Origin: a virus
IMG/VR virus record: IMGVR_UViG_3300021424_000044
Location: 1 to 54,408 of that record
DNA length: 54,408 bases
Direction: 5' to 3' (one strand)
The position numbers and the translations under genes are program-made. The notes under the pieces are model-generated. The model was given only the letters and a program-made list of their open reading frames with translations, was not told the origin of the DNA and did not search any database. Positions 17,468 to 24,816 of the stretch are shown here, in pieces. Every line of letters starts with the position of its first letter. Positions within the stretch are counted from its first letter, which is position 1.

Positions 17468-17947
17468 TCAATCCACTCCGTCTAGTCCCTCAACAATGTA
17501 GTCGACAACTGTTTTTGCTGCGTCATCAATCCATCTTTGTGGCGCAAAAAGAATCGGGCGTGCTGGCATTCGTTCGGTTCCGTATTGATGAAATCTTGCA
17601 ATTTTCCCCGAGAATTTAAATGTTGCACCGCGCGCCCCACCGTCAAGTTTTGGACCTTTGGAAACTTGTCTAAATAATTCACCGCTTTGAACCAGTAGTG
17701 GCGCTCCAGGAAAATTCGTTGCTTTCCATGATGCATATTCTGCGTCCAGTGGTTTCCATCCGCCAGACGGTAGACCCTGTGCGGTGAAGTTGGAAATCAT
17801 GTAGCCCCTTAGGCTTTCATGCAACTTGGGCCAAACAGGGCGCAAATCACGCATTCTTTTGCGCACGTCTTTTAGATACTCGTTTGCGTCATCATCACCA
17901 TCAATGTCTACTTTTATTTTGACATCAAATTCAGCAAAACGGGCCAT
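17468..17947 (-). CDS. Virion morphogenesis protein (Mu gpG / tail completion family)
   Basis: Protein of 159 residues, usual size for the family. Diagnostic features are G-W-K-P-L-D near residue 63, the L-L-V-Q-S-G-E-L segment, and F-H-Q-Y-G-T-E-R-M-P-A-R-P-I-L-F near residues 118-133, the conserved H-x-Y-G-x-x-x-x-P-A-R-P signature of phage virion morphogenesis / tail completion proteins. The start codon overlaps the upstream stop. The protein acts at the head-tail joining step. Confidence 0.85.
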   Translation of the reverse strand: MARFAEFDVKIKVDIDGDDDANEYLKDVRKRMRDLRPVWPKLHESLRGYMISNFTAQGLPSGGWKPLDAEYASWKATNFPGAPLLVQSGELFRQVSKGPKLDGGARGATFKFSGKIARFHQYGTERMPARPILFAPQRWIDDAAKTVVDYIVEGLDGVD

Positions 17948-18819
17948 TATGCAATTCTTCTTCGAGAATATTTTTTAAGTTGCATTAATTCGGTCTCCAA
18001 AAATCCAGTTTCGACGGTGGCCACACCTCGTGGATTTAGGTCTTTAACACCGACAACGTCATCGTGCATATTTTGCATTTCTCGTGTTGCGGCACGAAGA
18101 ATCATGAGTTTAAACATCTTGATGTTGTCACCATCTAGCCCACCCCTGTACGTAACCCTGATTATGTCGTTTGCAAAACCAGTGTAAATATCCAATCCGT
18201 ATCTGCGGACGGTGTAGTCACTTCCGTTTGCTGTTGCTGTTCCACCCGACGTGTAAGCACCAGTAACACCAGAATTAGCAATAGAAAAAGTATTAGTTGC
18301 TACGGCAGTGATTATTTTGGCATTGATATTGTATGTCGCTGGTGTTGCTCCCGTAATCGTTACGGTTTGACCAAGAGTAAATCCATGATTTCCCGCAGTG
18401 TAGGTTGCGGTTCCAGATGAAACTGTTGCAGCAGTAATTGTTGCGGTTCTCTTTACTGCCTCACCAAGGATTTTATTGTTGATTGTTGGTCCATCCATTT
18501 CAACTTTTGAAACAGAAACGATTGGTGTATGCCTCATGTAAATTGTGCTTGGCGGTGCTGCGTATGTGATAATTCCATTTGGGTCAGAATCCCCAAGGCC
18601 AAGTCCTTGATTATAAAAATAGGAACCCATTGGAACATTCACGTGGTTGGCTTCGAGAATGTGGGTCTCATCCACAAATTGAGTCACCTCGACAGGGCGC
18701 CCAAGATAGGTCTCCATTTCGCTTTGGAGGCCCTGCAGAATCATTTCTGCTGCGTCCTGTTGGCGCAAGGACAAAGATATGTCCATGTATGTCGTAAGGT
18801 CAGTAAGTGTTACCAACAT
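17947..18819 (-). CDS. Head-tail connector (gp6-like adaptor) with inserted beta module
   Basis: Protein of 290 residues. The N-terminal helix region (L-T-D-L-T-T-Y-M then E-M-I-L-Q-G-L-Q-S-E-M-E-T-Y-L-G-R-P) and the C-terminal helices (F-K-L-M-I-L-R-A-A-T-R-E-M) match HK97 gp6-like adaptors that bind the portal. Residues about 124-197 are an insertion rich in Thr/Ala/Gly (T-A-T-Y-T-A-G-N-H-G-F-T-L-G-Q-T-V-T-I-T-G) resembling the module near the C-terminus of the gpJ-like protein. Typical adaptors are about 100-200 residues, so the insertion explains the size. A GGAGG ribosome site lies 9 bases before the ATG. Confidence 0.7.
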   Translation of the reverse strand: MLVTLTDLTTYMDISLSLRQQDAAEMILQGLQSEMETYLGRPVEVTQFVDETHILEANHVNVPMGSYFYNQGLGLGDSDPNGIITYAAPPSTIYMRHTPIVSVSKVEMDGPTINNKILGEAVKRTATITAATVSSGTATYTAGNHGFTLGQTVTITGATPATYNINAKIITAVATNTFSIANSGVTGAYTSGGTATANGSDYTVRRYGLDIYTGFANDIIRVTYRGGLDGDNIKMFKLMILRAATREMQNMHDDVVGVKDLNPRGVATVETGFLETELMQLKKYSRRRIA

Positions 18820-18852
18820 CTAACTAACCTCCACTTAGGGGGCAAAGGCAAT

Positions 18853-19140
18853 TTAGCCTCTGCGGCGAAGACGACCGAGCAGGCCTCGTGCAAGTTCAGA
18901 TGCTCTTTCGGTTAGACGAGAAAGGCGGCGTCTTGTCTTGCCAGCGCGACCCTCATCCTCGTCACCTTTCTGGACAATAACGTCAAAGCAAACAACCATT
19001 CCTCTTATCTTGCCGTAATCAAGTGGCTTCTTTCCGCCACCCAAACCAAACTTTTCGTTGCGACCATCTAGAAACATTGGGATGAACTCCTTGGTTTTGA
19101 AGCGCAACACTTGACGAAGCGCTCCACCAAATTTTACCAT
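18853..19140 (-). CDS. Small protein with Arg-rich C-terminus, unknown function
   Basis: Protein of 95 residues starting at the ATG at 19138-19140 (M-V-K-F-G-G-A-L-R-Q). A longer version would overlap the previous gene by some 80 bases, so the shorter start is preferred, although no clear ribosome site is visible. The last 30 residues are strongly basic and helical (R-R-R-L-S-R-L-T-E-R-A-S-E-L-A-R-G), suggesting nucleic acid or membrane-surface binding. No family is recognised. Confidence 0.5.
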   Translation of the reverse strand: MVKFGGALRQVLRFKTKEFIPMFLDGRNEKFGLGGGKKPLDYGKIRGMVVCFDVIVQKGDEDEGRAGKTRRRLSRLTERASELARGLLGRLRRRG

Positions 19141-19159
19141 TATTGGCGTAGCGACAGCG

Positions 19160-19714
19160 TTATCTATCTGAATTTGGGGGTCGCTCGGTCTCGATTGCCT
19201 CCACGGTGCCAGCAGGAGCCTCAATCGGAACCCATGCACGAGAATACTTGTGCTCTGAAATGTTTAATTTTTTGATAAGTGTTCCATCTAACAAAAGATG
19301 CAATTCATCGTATTTGATTGTCAATAATTTATCCAAATCCTCTTCTGAATACTTATTGCTATAAATCAAATCGCGAACCACTTTCGCAACCTTGTGTGCC
19401 ACAAGCGTGCCACGTCCGCGGTTTAATTGCAAATGCATGAGCGACGCTTCCAGGGTGTCGCATTCGCGAATGACACATGGAATTACATCGCCAATACGTT
19501 TGGCCATCTTTTCGTTTTCCTTCACCAACATCCATCGGTGGTAGCCATCAATAATCGCATTATCTGCCTTACGAACCAAAATTGGGAATATAAATCCATA
19601 TTGTTGAAGTGATGCAGAAAGCGTTAGTAGGTCTGGGCGAAGAACGTGATTGGAGTGCCAGTCGCCTTTCTTTAGTTCAGACACTGGTAGATATTCGGTG
19701 GCCACTAATCTCAT
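19160..19714 (-). CDS. ParB/sulfiredoxin-like nuclease-domain protein (second of two)
   Basis: Protein of 184 residues. Residues 8-80 form a ParB N-terminal-like domain: Y-L-P-V-S-E-L-K, L-L-T-L-S-A-S-L-Q-Q-Y-G-F-I-F-P-I-L-V and I-I-D-G-Y-H-R-W. The D-G-Y-H-R box corresponds to the ParB catalytic or nucleotide-binding motif. The C-terminal region is helical and lacks a recognisable ParB helix-turn-helix. The ATG overlaps the PAPS-reductase-like gene by four bases, so the two are coupled. Pairing of ParB-like and PAPS-reductase-like proteins is known for IbrA/IbrB. A role in DNA modification or host regulation is an inference. Confidence 0.75.
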   Translation of the reverse strand: MRLVATEYLPVSELKKGDWHSNHVLRPDLLTLSASLQQYGFIFPILVRKADNAIIDGYHRWMLVKENEKMAKRIGDVIPCVIRECDTLEASLMHLQLNRGRGTLVAHKVAKVVRDLIYSNKYSEEDLDKLLTIKYDELHLLLDGTLIKKLNISEHKYSRAWVPIEAPAGTVEAIETERPPNSDR

Positions 19715-20853
19715 TCTTCCTCCATGTTCATTTCTGATGATTCAATTTCCCTAACTGAATGAACCCTGGTTTTGGGGCCTATCGGCGTCGCCGCAACCGA
19801 GGGTGCGATTGAGTGCATGAAGAGAGAATTTATCAACGCATAAATTGTGTATGACTTTGGGTCTTTGACCTGTTTGCGTCTATATTCTGCTACAAAAGCC
19901 ATTGCCCTCTGTTTTTTGGTTTCGCCAATCATGTATTCGTCAATGAATTCCTTAACGCCATCCCAGCCTCGCTTTGCATGCTGGGATATGAGCGCCTCTA
20001 TGTCAAAGACTGGCCAATATCTGTGTTGGGCATCTATGTATGGGAAGCACTCAACGAGTCGGTCATAAAACTCTGGCTCCGTGGCAACGACATCTCCAAT
20101 TCTACGAATCGCAGTTGCATGAAGTGGGATGCCAACTCTAGTGTTACTGCCAGTAACAGCAGCCCTGTCGTAGTACTCACAATACCGTTCGTTGTGCTCT
20201 TCGATAATAAATTTAAAAACATCAGCGGTCTGCCAATCATAAATAACCTTGGCGAACTTTAAGGGCATTTTGCGCTTCATCTTGTACGGCGTAACAATGT
20301 AGTTTTCGTGAAGTTTTTGTACCAGTGAGCGATATCTAACCATTGATTCATTTGCTCTAACCCCAGTTATGAATGCAACATTGCCTTTCTTACCCTGCAT
20401 GGTGTAGTAGTCGGGATGCTCTGGCATATATGTGTGCCCGCTAACTCCAAAATTCTTTGCCGATATTGAGTATGACGGCATTTCTCTAATTAGCCTGCCT
20501 TCGGCACGACGCTTTTCGCTCCACAAAATCACAGACTGTCGTCGCCCAAGTACCCATACCTCTGACCCGTGGGAAAGGCAATACCATTCCATATCTACCC
20601 ATGGCTTATCCCTGATGTATTCAACGTACTCAATTACCGCAGGACTAACCATTTCCTCGTCACGAAAAATAACTTTGACTGGACCAAGTCCACGTTCCTC
20701 GTGTACTTCCTTGGCCAACAAAAGAACGGCAGTGGAATCTTTACCGCCAGAAAACTGGACACAAACCGTATCGAAAGTGTCGTAAACATGGCGAATACGT
20801 TGACGCGCAGCCTCGACGCAATTGATGTCCAGAAATAGGCGTTGCCGTGTCAT
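19711..20853 (-). CDS. PAPS reductase-like protein (IbrA/DUF3440-like PP-loop ATPase)
   Basis: Protein of 380 residues. The N-terminus contains the PP-loop V-Q-F-S-G-G-K-D-S-T-A-V-L (S35-G-G-K-D-S40) of the adenylating N-type ATP pyrophosphatase/PAPS reductase superfamily. It lacks the C-terminal E-C-G-L-H motif of assimilatory PAPS reductases, and its length and layout fit IbrA-like proteins. It contains R-A-N-E-S-M-V-R-Y-R, the arginine-rich motif of this group. The gene is coupled by ATGA overlaps to ParB-like genes on both sides. Relatives in this superfamily include DndC/SspD-type proteins that activate sulfur chemistry on DNA, but no cysteine desulfurase or other Dnd proteins are seen here, so the substrate is unknown. 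Confidence 0.8.
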   Translation of the reverse strand: MTRQRLFLDINCVEAARQRIRHVYDTFDTVCVQFSGGKDSTAVLLLAKEVHEERGLGPVKVIFRDEEMVSPAVIEYVEYIRDKPWVDMEWYCLSHGSEVWVLGRRQSVILWSEKRRAEGRLIREMPSYSISAKNFGVSGHTYMPEHPDYYTMQGKKGNVAFITGVRANESMVRYRSLVQKLHENYIVTPYKMKRKMPLKFAKVIYDWQTADVFKFIIEEHNERYCEYYDRAAVTGSNTRVGIPLHATAIRRIGDVVATEPEFYDRLVECFPYIDAQHRYWPVFDIEALISQHAKRGWDGVKEFIDEYMIGETKKQRAMAFVAEYRRKQVKDPKSYTIYALINSLFMHSIAPSVAATPIGPKTRVHSVREIESSEMNMEEE

Positions 20854-21644
20854 GCGTCTGTATGTGCGTCAATGAAATTGATTAGGCGCTCTGCGGTTGT
20901 TGTTCCGTCAATCGCTGGGTCATTGCGCAACCAACGAATAAAGTCGTACCAGCGACGCTGTTGTTCTGGTGAATCAAAAACGACCTGAACTGAAACTATT
21001 GCCTGGGGCGCCGAACCAGGAACAGCGACGGTGGAGCCCTGAAGGACTACGCTCTTTTGGTCAATATCCTTTGGTGCAATCAGTTTCGCTTCTCCGTCTT
21101 CGTCTTTTTGCGCAAGCGATGAAATTTGCTTTTCTACTTCCTCTGACACCTGTGTCGGTTGGGCAACAATCACTGGCGGAACATAGACGCTAGAAATTAT
21201 TTCGTCGTTTGCCTTCATTGTGGCTCGCTCGTCCATGGCGGCCATTTCGAATTCGTCCCACCCAAGACCACTCCATAGGTCACTAAAATCCTGTGAAACT
21301 TCTGTCAACATTTTCTGCAACATATCGTCATCGGTGTAGCCAAGTTCCATCGTTCGGTTGTCGGCTAGGGCGTATGCAATTGCTCGCTTGTCGTCGCCGT
21401 CAATAAATACAACTGCAATTTCATTCCATCCAAGTTGCTTGGCAGCCATAACCTGATGATTTCCCGCAACAATCGTCGCAGTGCCGTCGTCGTTTTTCTT
21501 GGCGACGATTGGCTTAATCTGTCCAAACTCTTGATATGAAGCCGCAATCGCGTTTACGTCGCCCTTGCGGGGGTTGTTGTTGAGGTGTACAAGTTGGTCA
21601 ATCGGGAACACCAATGATTTCAGCGAGGGATGGATGTTGCTCAT
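20850..21644 (-). CDS. ParB-like nuclease-domain protein (first of two)
   Basis: Protein of 264 residues. Residues about 15-90 are a ParB-like N-terminal domain: L-N-N-N-P-R-K-G-D, then F-G-Q-I-K-P-I-V, G-N-H-Q-V-M-A-A-K-Q-L-G and A-Y-A-L-A-D-N-R. The G-N-H-x-V box replaces G-E-R-R of chromosomal ParB and is common in phage and IbrB-like proteins. The C-terminal half is a poorly conserved acidic linker followed by Q-Q-R-R-W-Y-D-F-I-R-W-L-R. It is coupled by four-base overlaps both upstream (coiled-coil gene) and downstream (PAPS-reductase-like gene), making it part of a three-gene unit. It may act as a nuclease or CTP-binding switch; neither is shown. Confidence 0.75.
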   Translation of the reverse strand: MSNIHPSLKSLVFPIDQLVHLNNNPRKGDVNAIAASYQEFGQIKPIVAKKNDDGTATIVAGNHQVMAAKQLGWNEIAVVFIDGDDKRAIAYALADNRTMELGYTDDDMLQKMLTEVSQDFSDLWSGLGWDEFEMAAMDERATMKANDEIISSVYVPPVIVAQPTQVSEEVEKQISSLAQKDEDGEAKLIAPKDIDQKSVVLQGSTVAVPGSAPQAIVSVQVVFDSPEQQRRWYDFIRWLRNDPAIDGTTTAERLINFIDAHTDA

Positions 21645-21979
21645 ACCTGTACCCGTACGTTTGCGTTCAAGGTTCGCAGTGAATCCATTGATGTTCGCAG
21701 GGAAAGAAGTTTTTCTCGTTTGGATTTAACCAGTGCCTCTGCAATTTTGTAGTCGTAATCAAAGTCGGCCATTTTGTAGTCGGCCCACGCTTCGCGTTCC
21801 TTGATGGAGCCCTTGGCTGACAGATACTCTTTGGCCCAATTTGCTTTATAAAGAGATTCTTTTTTGGCCGCGTCTTCAGCCAACTTTTCAAAGGCCTCGG
21901 TTTCTTCTTCAAGTAGGTCCATCATGCGCAACAACTCTTGCTCGATTTCTACTTGACTTATCGGAGCAGTTCGGACCAT
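21641..21979 (-). CDS. Coiled-coil protein, unknown function
   Basis: Protein of 112 residues that is almost entirely charged helix (E-I-E-Q-E-L-L-R-M-M-D-L-L-E-E-E-T-E then a second helix with K-S-K-R-E-K-L-L-S-L-R). It overlaps the end of the RuvC-like gene by 22 bases and the next gene by four. It has no motif that identifies a function. Similar small helical proteins accompany recombination genes in many phages, and it could be an accessory of the nuclease cluster. Confidence 0.6.
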   Translation of the reverse strand: MVRTAPISQVEIEQELLRMMDLLEEETEAFEKLAEDAAKKESLYKANWAKEYLSAKGSIKEREAWADYKMADFDYDYKIAEALVKSKREKLLSLRTSMDSLRTLNANVRVQV

Positions 21980-22536
21980 TTTGTATTTCTCCTTAGTGCT
22001 TTAAACAGTGGTTCCCAATCTACCTTTTGCAAAGCCGCCAACTGGTCTTTCGACCAGGAATACCACGATTCGTTCAATTTGGCGTAAGCCATCTGCTCCA
22101 GCACCCATGCATCGCATTCATCGTGGCTGTAACCTTCCACAAACCGCATTGGAAACTGCTTTTGTAATGATGCCAAAACGTCGGCTTTACTAGAATTGCC
22201 GTTGCCAGTCGCGAATTTGGCCCTGCACTTTGGGGGCACTTCAACAATTTCAAACCCAGCCTTATGTAGGGCCACCTTGACAACACCCCCCAACTCACCC
22301 AAAGAGTGGGCCCTTGAGAATCGCGACCCAAAGGAGTATCCCTCCACGACCACTGCTATGGATTGTGCCGTCAGAGCAGAACCTACGATTCGGTCTGATA
22401 TTTCTGCCAATCGCTCAACGCCACGCAGTTTTGATTTGATTGAAAAAGTTTGCCCATTGATGCTTACGCCAGTAGACGTAAGCGATAGGTCAAGGCCCAT
22501 CATTTTCGGATAATCCATTTTAGCCAGGCTGCCCAT
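21958..22536 (-). CDS. ruvC: RuvC-like Holliday junction resolvase
   Basis: Protein of 192 residues from ATG 22536; another ATG six codons later is possible and neither has a clear ribosome site. The RNase H-like fold is shown by M-G-L-D-L-S-L-T-S-T-G (catalytic Asp), V-V-V-E-G-Y-S-F-G (catalytic Glu) and S-H-D-E-C-D-A-W (acidic pair near the C-terminus), in the order of RuvC. Size is close to bacterial RuvC. It would cut branched DNA before packaging or during recombination. Position beside HNH, Cas4-like nuclease and Rad52-like genes supports a recombination role. Confidence 0.85.
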   Translation of the reverse strand: MGSLAKMDYPKMMGLDLSLTSTGVSINGQTFSIKSKLRGVERLAEISDRIVGSALTAQSIAVVVEGYSFGSRFSRAHSLGELGGVVKVALHKAGFEIVEVPPKCRAKFATGNGNSSKADVLASLQKQFPMRFVEGYSHDECDAWVLEQMAYAKLNESWYSWSKDQLAALQKVDWEPLFKALRRNTKWSELLR

Positions 22537-22546
22537 GGCCACAAGA

Positions 22547-22861
22547 TTAGTTGCTGGGTGGCTTGTCCCAGTGATGCTTTGATAAACCCAAATCAAATGC
22601 TAATTGCGGGTATTTGCCAATCCTGTCATGACATTTTCTGCAGACAGCCAACAAGTTGGATTCATCCAGTATTGAGCCACCCTGTGAACGTCTAACTAAT
22701 TCGTGAATGTCCTGCGATGGATTTTGTTGATAAGTGACCTTGCCATCGTGTTTGGCAAACACTCCACAGGCTTGGCAATAGGGATATTTTTCAATAAGTT
22801 TGACAACCAAGGGTCTTCTTAGTTGATACTGCTGCTCTTTCTTTTTGCTGCGAAAGCGCAT
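22547..22861 (-). CDS. HNH endonuclease-domain protein
   Basis: Protein of 104 residues. Zinc ligands C29-x2-C32 and C74-x2-C77 flank the nuclease core, which reads D-I-H-E-L-V-R-R-S-Q-G-G (H53), then D-E-S-N-L-L-A-V-C (N69) and C-H-D-R-I (H78), the His-Asn-His pattern. The basic N-terminus (R-F-R-S-K-K-K) may bind DNA. Stop and start overlap with the adjacent upstream gene (TAATG). Small HNH proteins near terminase genes often support DNA packaging in phages with cohesive ends, but this one is about 2.5 kb from terminase and sits with recombination genes, so either role is possible. Confidence 0.8.
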   Translation of the reverse strand: MRFRSKKKEQQYQLRRPLVVKLIEKYPYCQACGVFAKHDGKVTYQQNPSQDIHELVRRSQGGSILDESNLLAVCRKCHDRIGKYPQLAFDLGLSKHHWDKPPSN

Positions 22862-23388
22862 TACAGATTGCTTTCGTTAATCCCCTCGAAGGCCCACTCG
22901 TTGTCCAATGCCCGCCACAACGCCCTATCAATTTCTGTTGCTTCAAGGTCGTATTCGTCAAGAAGCGAGCGATGCTTGGCAATTGCCTTTCTATAAAAGT
23001 TGGCATCACTGTTTAAAGTCAACGCATCGCGCTGAACGTGGTCAGATGTGCCAGTCTCAATCATTTGAGTTACATCATCAAGTCGTCGATTGACATGAAA
23101 CTTAAACCGTTCAATCTTCATTTTGTGCGACCTATATGCATAGTCAGCCTCTTGAGCGAGAATTACTCCATCTTCGCCCATGGAACCAAAGCGGCGCGCG
23201 TCTGATTCTTGGTCTGCTTCTATGTTTGAGATTTGATTATCAAGGTTTTGAATGAGCAACACCAATGCTCGTTGCCAGCGACTCCAATTTTCTGAAGCCA
23301 GCAAGGTCTGGCGCTGGCGGCTGGAAATCTTGTTTTTCACATCCTCGGATACGAGTCGTGCAAATTCATCATCTGTTATGTAACTCAT
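22861..23388 (-). CDS. Conserved phage-type helical protein, unknown function
   Basis: Protein of 175 residues, predicted mostly helical with many charged residues (W-S-R-W-Q-R-A-L-V-L-L-I-Q-N-L-D-N-Q-I-S-N-I-E-A-D and H-K-M-K-I-E-R-F-K-F-H-V). It is coupled to the nuclease gene by an ATGA overlap and to the HNH gene by TAATG. No known domain is recognised. Its place between a Cas4-like nuclease and a HNH protein suggests an accessory to recombination or DNA processing. Confidence 0.6.
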   Translation of the reverse strand: MSYITDDEFARLVSEDVKNKISSRQRQTLLASENWSRWQRALVLLIQNLDNQISNIEADQESDARRFGSMGEDGVILAQEADYAYRSHKMKIERFKFHVNRRLDDVTQMIETGTSDHVQRDALTLNSDANFYRKAIAKHRSLLDEYDLEATEIDRALWRALDNEWAFEGINESNL

Positions 23389-24179
23389 CGTTTACCCCAT
23401 ACTGGACAAATTGGCTTGTAGGAACACCAATCACACAATTTAGATTTTACAGCCTCGAATTCACCAGTTTGACAACGATGGTCAATTTCTTCTTTGATGC
23501 GCGCAACCCTACCAATTGTTTTGGAAAGAGATTCGGGTGTCACTTCTTCTGTAAATTTCACACCATCACGAAGATAAATGAGTTCCAGTGACGTAACAGG
23601 AAATATCTGTATTTCTTGCATAATTGCCGCATAGATGCGCAACTGCTCAAACTTATCCGACACCCATTCAACGCGCGGCGTTTTGCCAGTTTTGTAATCC
23701 GAGATAGTCAACCCGTTATCGTCGTGCAACGATTTCGTGTAGCGGTCGATAAAGCCCTTGAGCATCACGCCACCAAGAGCGTGATTCAACTCGCTTTCCA
23801 AACCTATTGGATGGACTTTGGTTGGGTCTTCTACCAACCAAAGATTTTCTATACAGAACCACGCTTGCCACCTAAAATTAGAAATCTCGTCGGCGCGACG
23901 TAGATGGGTTTGGACTGTTTCTGCGTACTTATCCATATAGACACTGCGTGCTTGGTTGCGGGCAGTATCTTTCGTTCTAAATTCTGGCGAAAACGCATAC
24001 AGCGATTCCAGAACGTCATGCACGAAATTGCCCAAAATCGCTTCAATCCCTGGTTTATCTGGAATTTGGTCAATCTTGCTGAATCGAAATTTCAGCGGAC
24101 ATTGCTCAAACGTGGCCAATGAAGTTGGCGACAAATGTGGTGGCGGTATCAGTACCTGTTCACTCTTTGGCGGCAACAT
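23385..24179 (-). CDS. Cas4/RecB-like PD-(D/E)XK exonuclease with Fe-S cluster
   Basis: Protein of 264 residues. Motifs are in the right order: L-S-P-T-S-L-A-T-F-E-Q-C-P (C27), a helix with L-G-N-F-V-H-D-V-L-E (motif with His), G-F-I-D-R-Y (Asp), T-I-S-D-Y-K-T-G-K (D-x-K core), and a C-terminal C-D-W-C-S-Y-K-P-I-C-P (C249, C252, C258). The four cysteines match the 4Fe-4S cluster of Cas4 and AddB-type nucleases. It would resect DNA ends 5-prime to 3-prime or the reverse to load the annealing protein encoded just upstream, with which it overlaps by 20 bases. No CRISPR array or cas1/cas2 is present, so this is a recombination enzyme and not an adaptation protein. Confidence 0.85.
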   Translation of the reverse strand: MLPPKSEQVLIPPPHLSPTSLATFEQCPLKFRFSKIDQIPDKPGIEAILGNFVHDVLESLYAFSPEFRTKDTARNQARSVYMDKYAETVQTHLRRADEISNFRWQAWFCIENLWLVEDPTKVHPIGLESELNHALGGVMLKGFIDRYTKSLHDDNGLTISDYKTGKTPRVEWVSDKFEQLRIYAAIMQEIQIFPVTSLELIYLRDGVKFTEEVTPESLSKTIGRVARIKEEIDHRCQTGEFEAVKSKLCDWCSYKPICPVWGKR

Positions 24180-24816
24180 GACTACCGCTAAATTGTAGTC
24201 GAACTGCCTCGGCCAGAAGGGCGTCTAGTTCATCTGACGTCACCGTTTCTGCGCCTTTTGGTTTTGGCTTGTCTCCGTAGGTTGTTTTCCAAAATGCGCC
24301 GATTGCCTCTTTTTGGTCCTTGTTCAAACCAGCGGAAATGTTCTTGAAGTTTTCCCACTTTTGCTGGTGTTCGGAAAGAGGCGCACTGGATGCGTCAATA
24401 ACCTGCTCAATTTCCATTGCTTCTTCACTGCGGGCAAGGTAAAGACCGACACCAAATGTCTGCGCCGCCTTCTTCACGGCATCAGAAATGGCGCCCTTAA
24501 ATTCGTCGCCCAAGTCAAGGATTGCTCCAGCCTTGGTGCGCTTAATTTTCTGACCACCGATTCCGTCGCGGGTAATCGTGCTGAATTCAGTGAGAAAATA
24601 CTCAATGCGAACATGCGCTATCACAAAGTCTGGGTCGTTTGGGTCACGGTGACAACTCTGAATAGTCATTGACCACTTGTCAACGCCAAGTACTTTGTTG
24701 AGACGATTGATGACTTCACTGACGGGAATGTAGGTCAGATTGACCCCACCCTTATTGATTATCTTTTCCATCTCCTGCGGAAATGGTTCGGATAGACGAC
24801 TGTAGGTATCGCTCAT
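24160..24816 (-). CDS. Rad52/22-like single-strand annealing protein
   Basis: Protein of 218 residues. The N-terminal 130 residues match phage Rad52-family annealing proteins: L-T-Y-I-P-V-S-E-V-I-N-R-L-N-K-V-L-G, W-S-M-T-I, and the helix A-I-S-D-A-V-K-K-A-A-Q-T-F-G-V-G-L-Y-L, a conserved Rad52/Rad22 element. The C-terminal part is a less conserved linker likely to contact the nuclease or SSB. The gene is coupled to its upstream neighbour by an ATGA overlap. Together with the Cas4-like nuclease it forms a typical two-component phage recombination system. Confidence 0.85.
   Translation of the reverse strand: MSDTYSRLSEPFPQEMEKIINKGGVNLTYIPVSEVINRLNKVLGVDKWSMTIQSCHRDPNDPDFVIAHVRIEYFLTEFSTITRDGIGGQKIKRTKAGAILDLGDEFKGAISDAVKKAAQTFGVGLYLARSEEAMEIEQVIDASSAPLSEHQQKWENFKNISAGLNKDQKEAIGAFWKTTYGDKPKPKGAETVTSDELDALLAEAVRLQFSGSHVAAKE

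Noticed and set aside
19711-20853. Assimilatory PAPS reductase for sulfur metabolism
   Set aside because: The C-terminal E-C-G-L-H motif and paired Fe-S cysteines are missing, and the gene sits between two ParB-like genes, as in IbrA/IbrB pairs.
23385-24179. Cas4-like nuclease as evidence for a CRISPR system
   Set aside because: No repeat-spacer array and no cas1 or cas2 gene is visible; Cas4/RecB-like nucleases with Fe-S clusters are common phage recombination enzymes.
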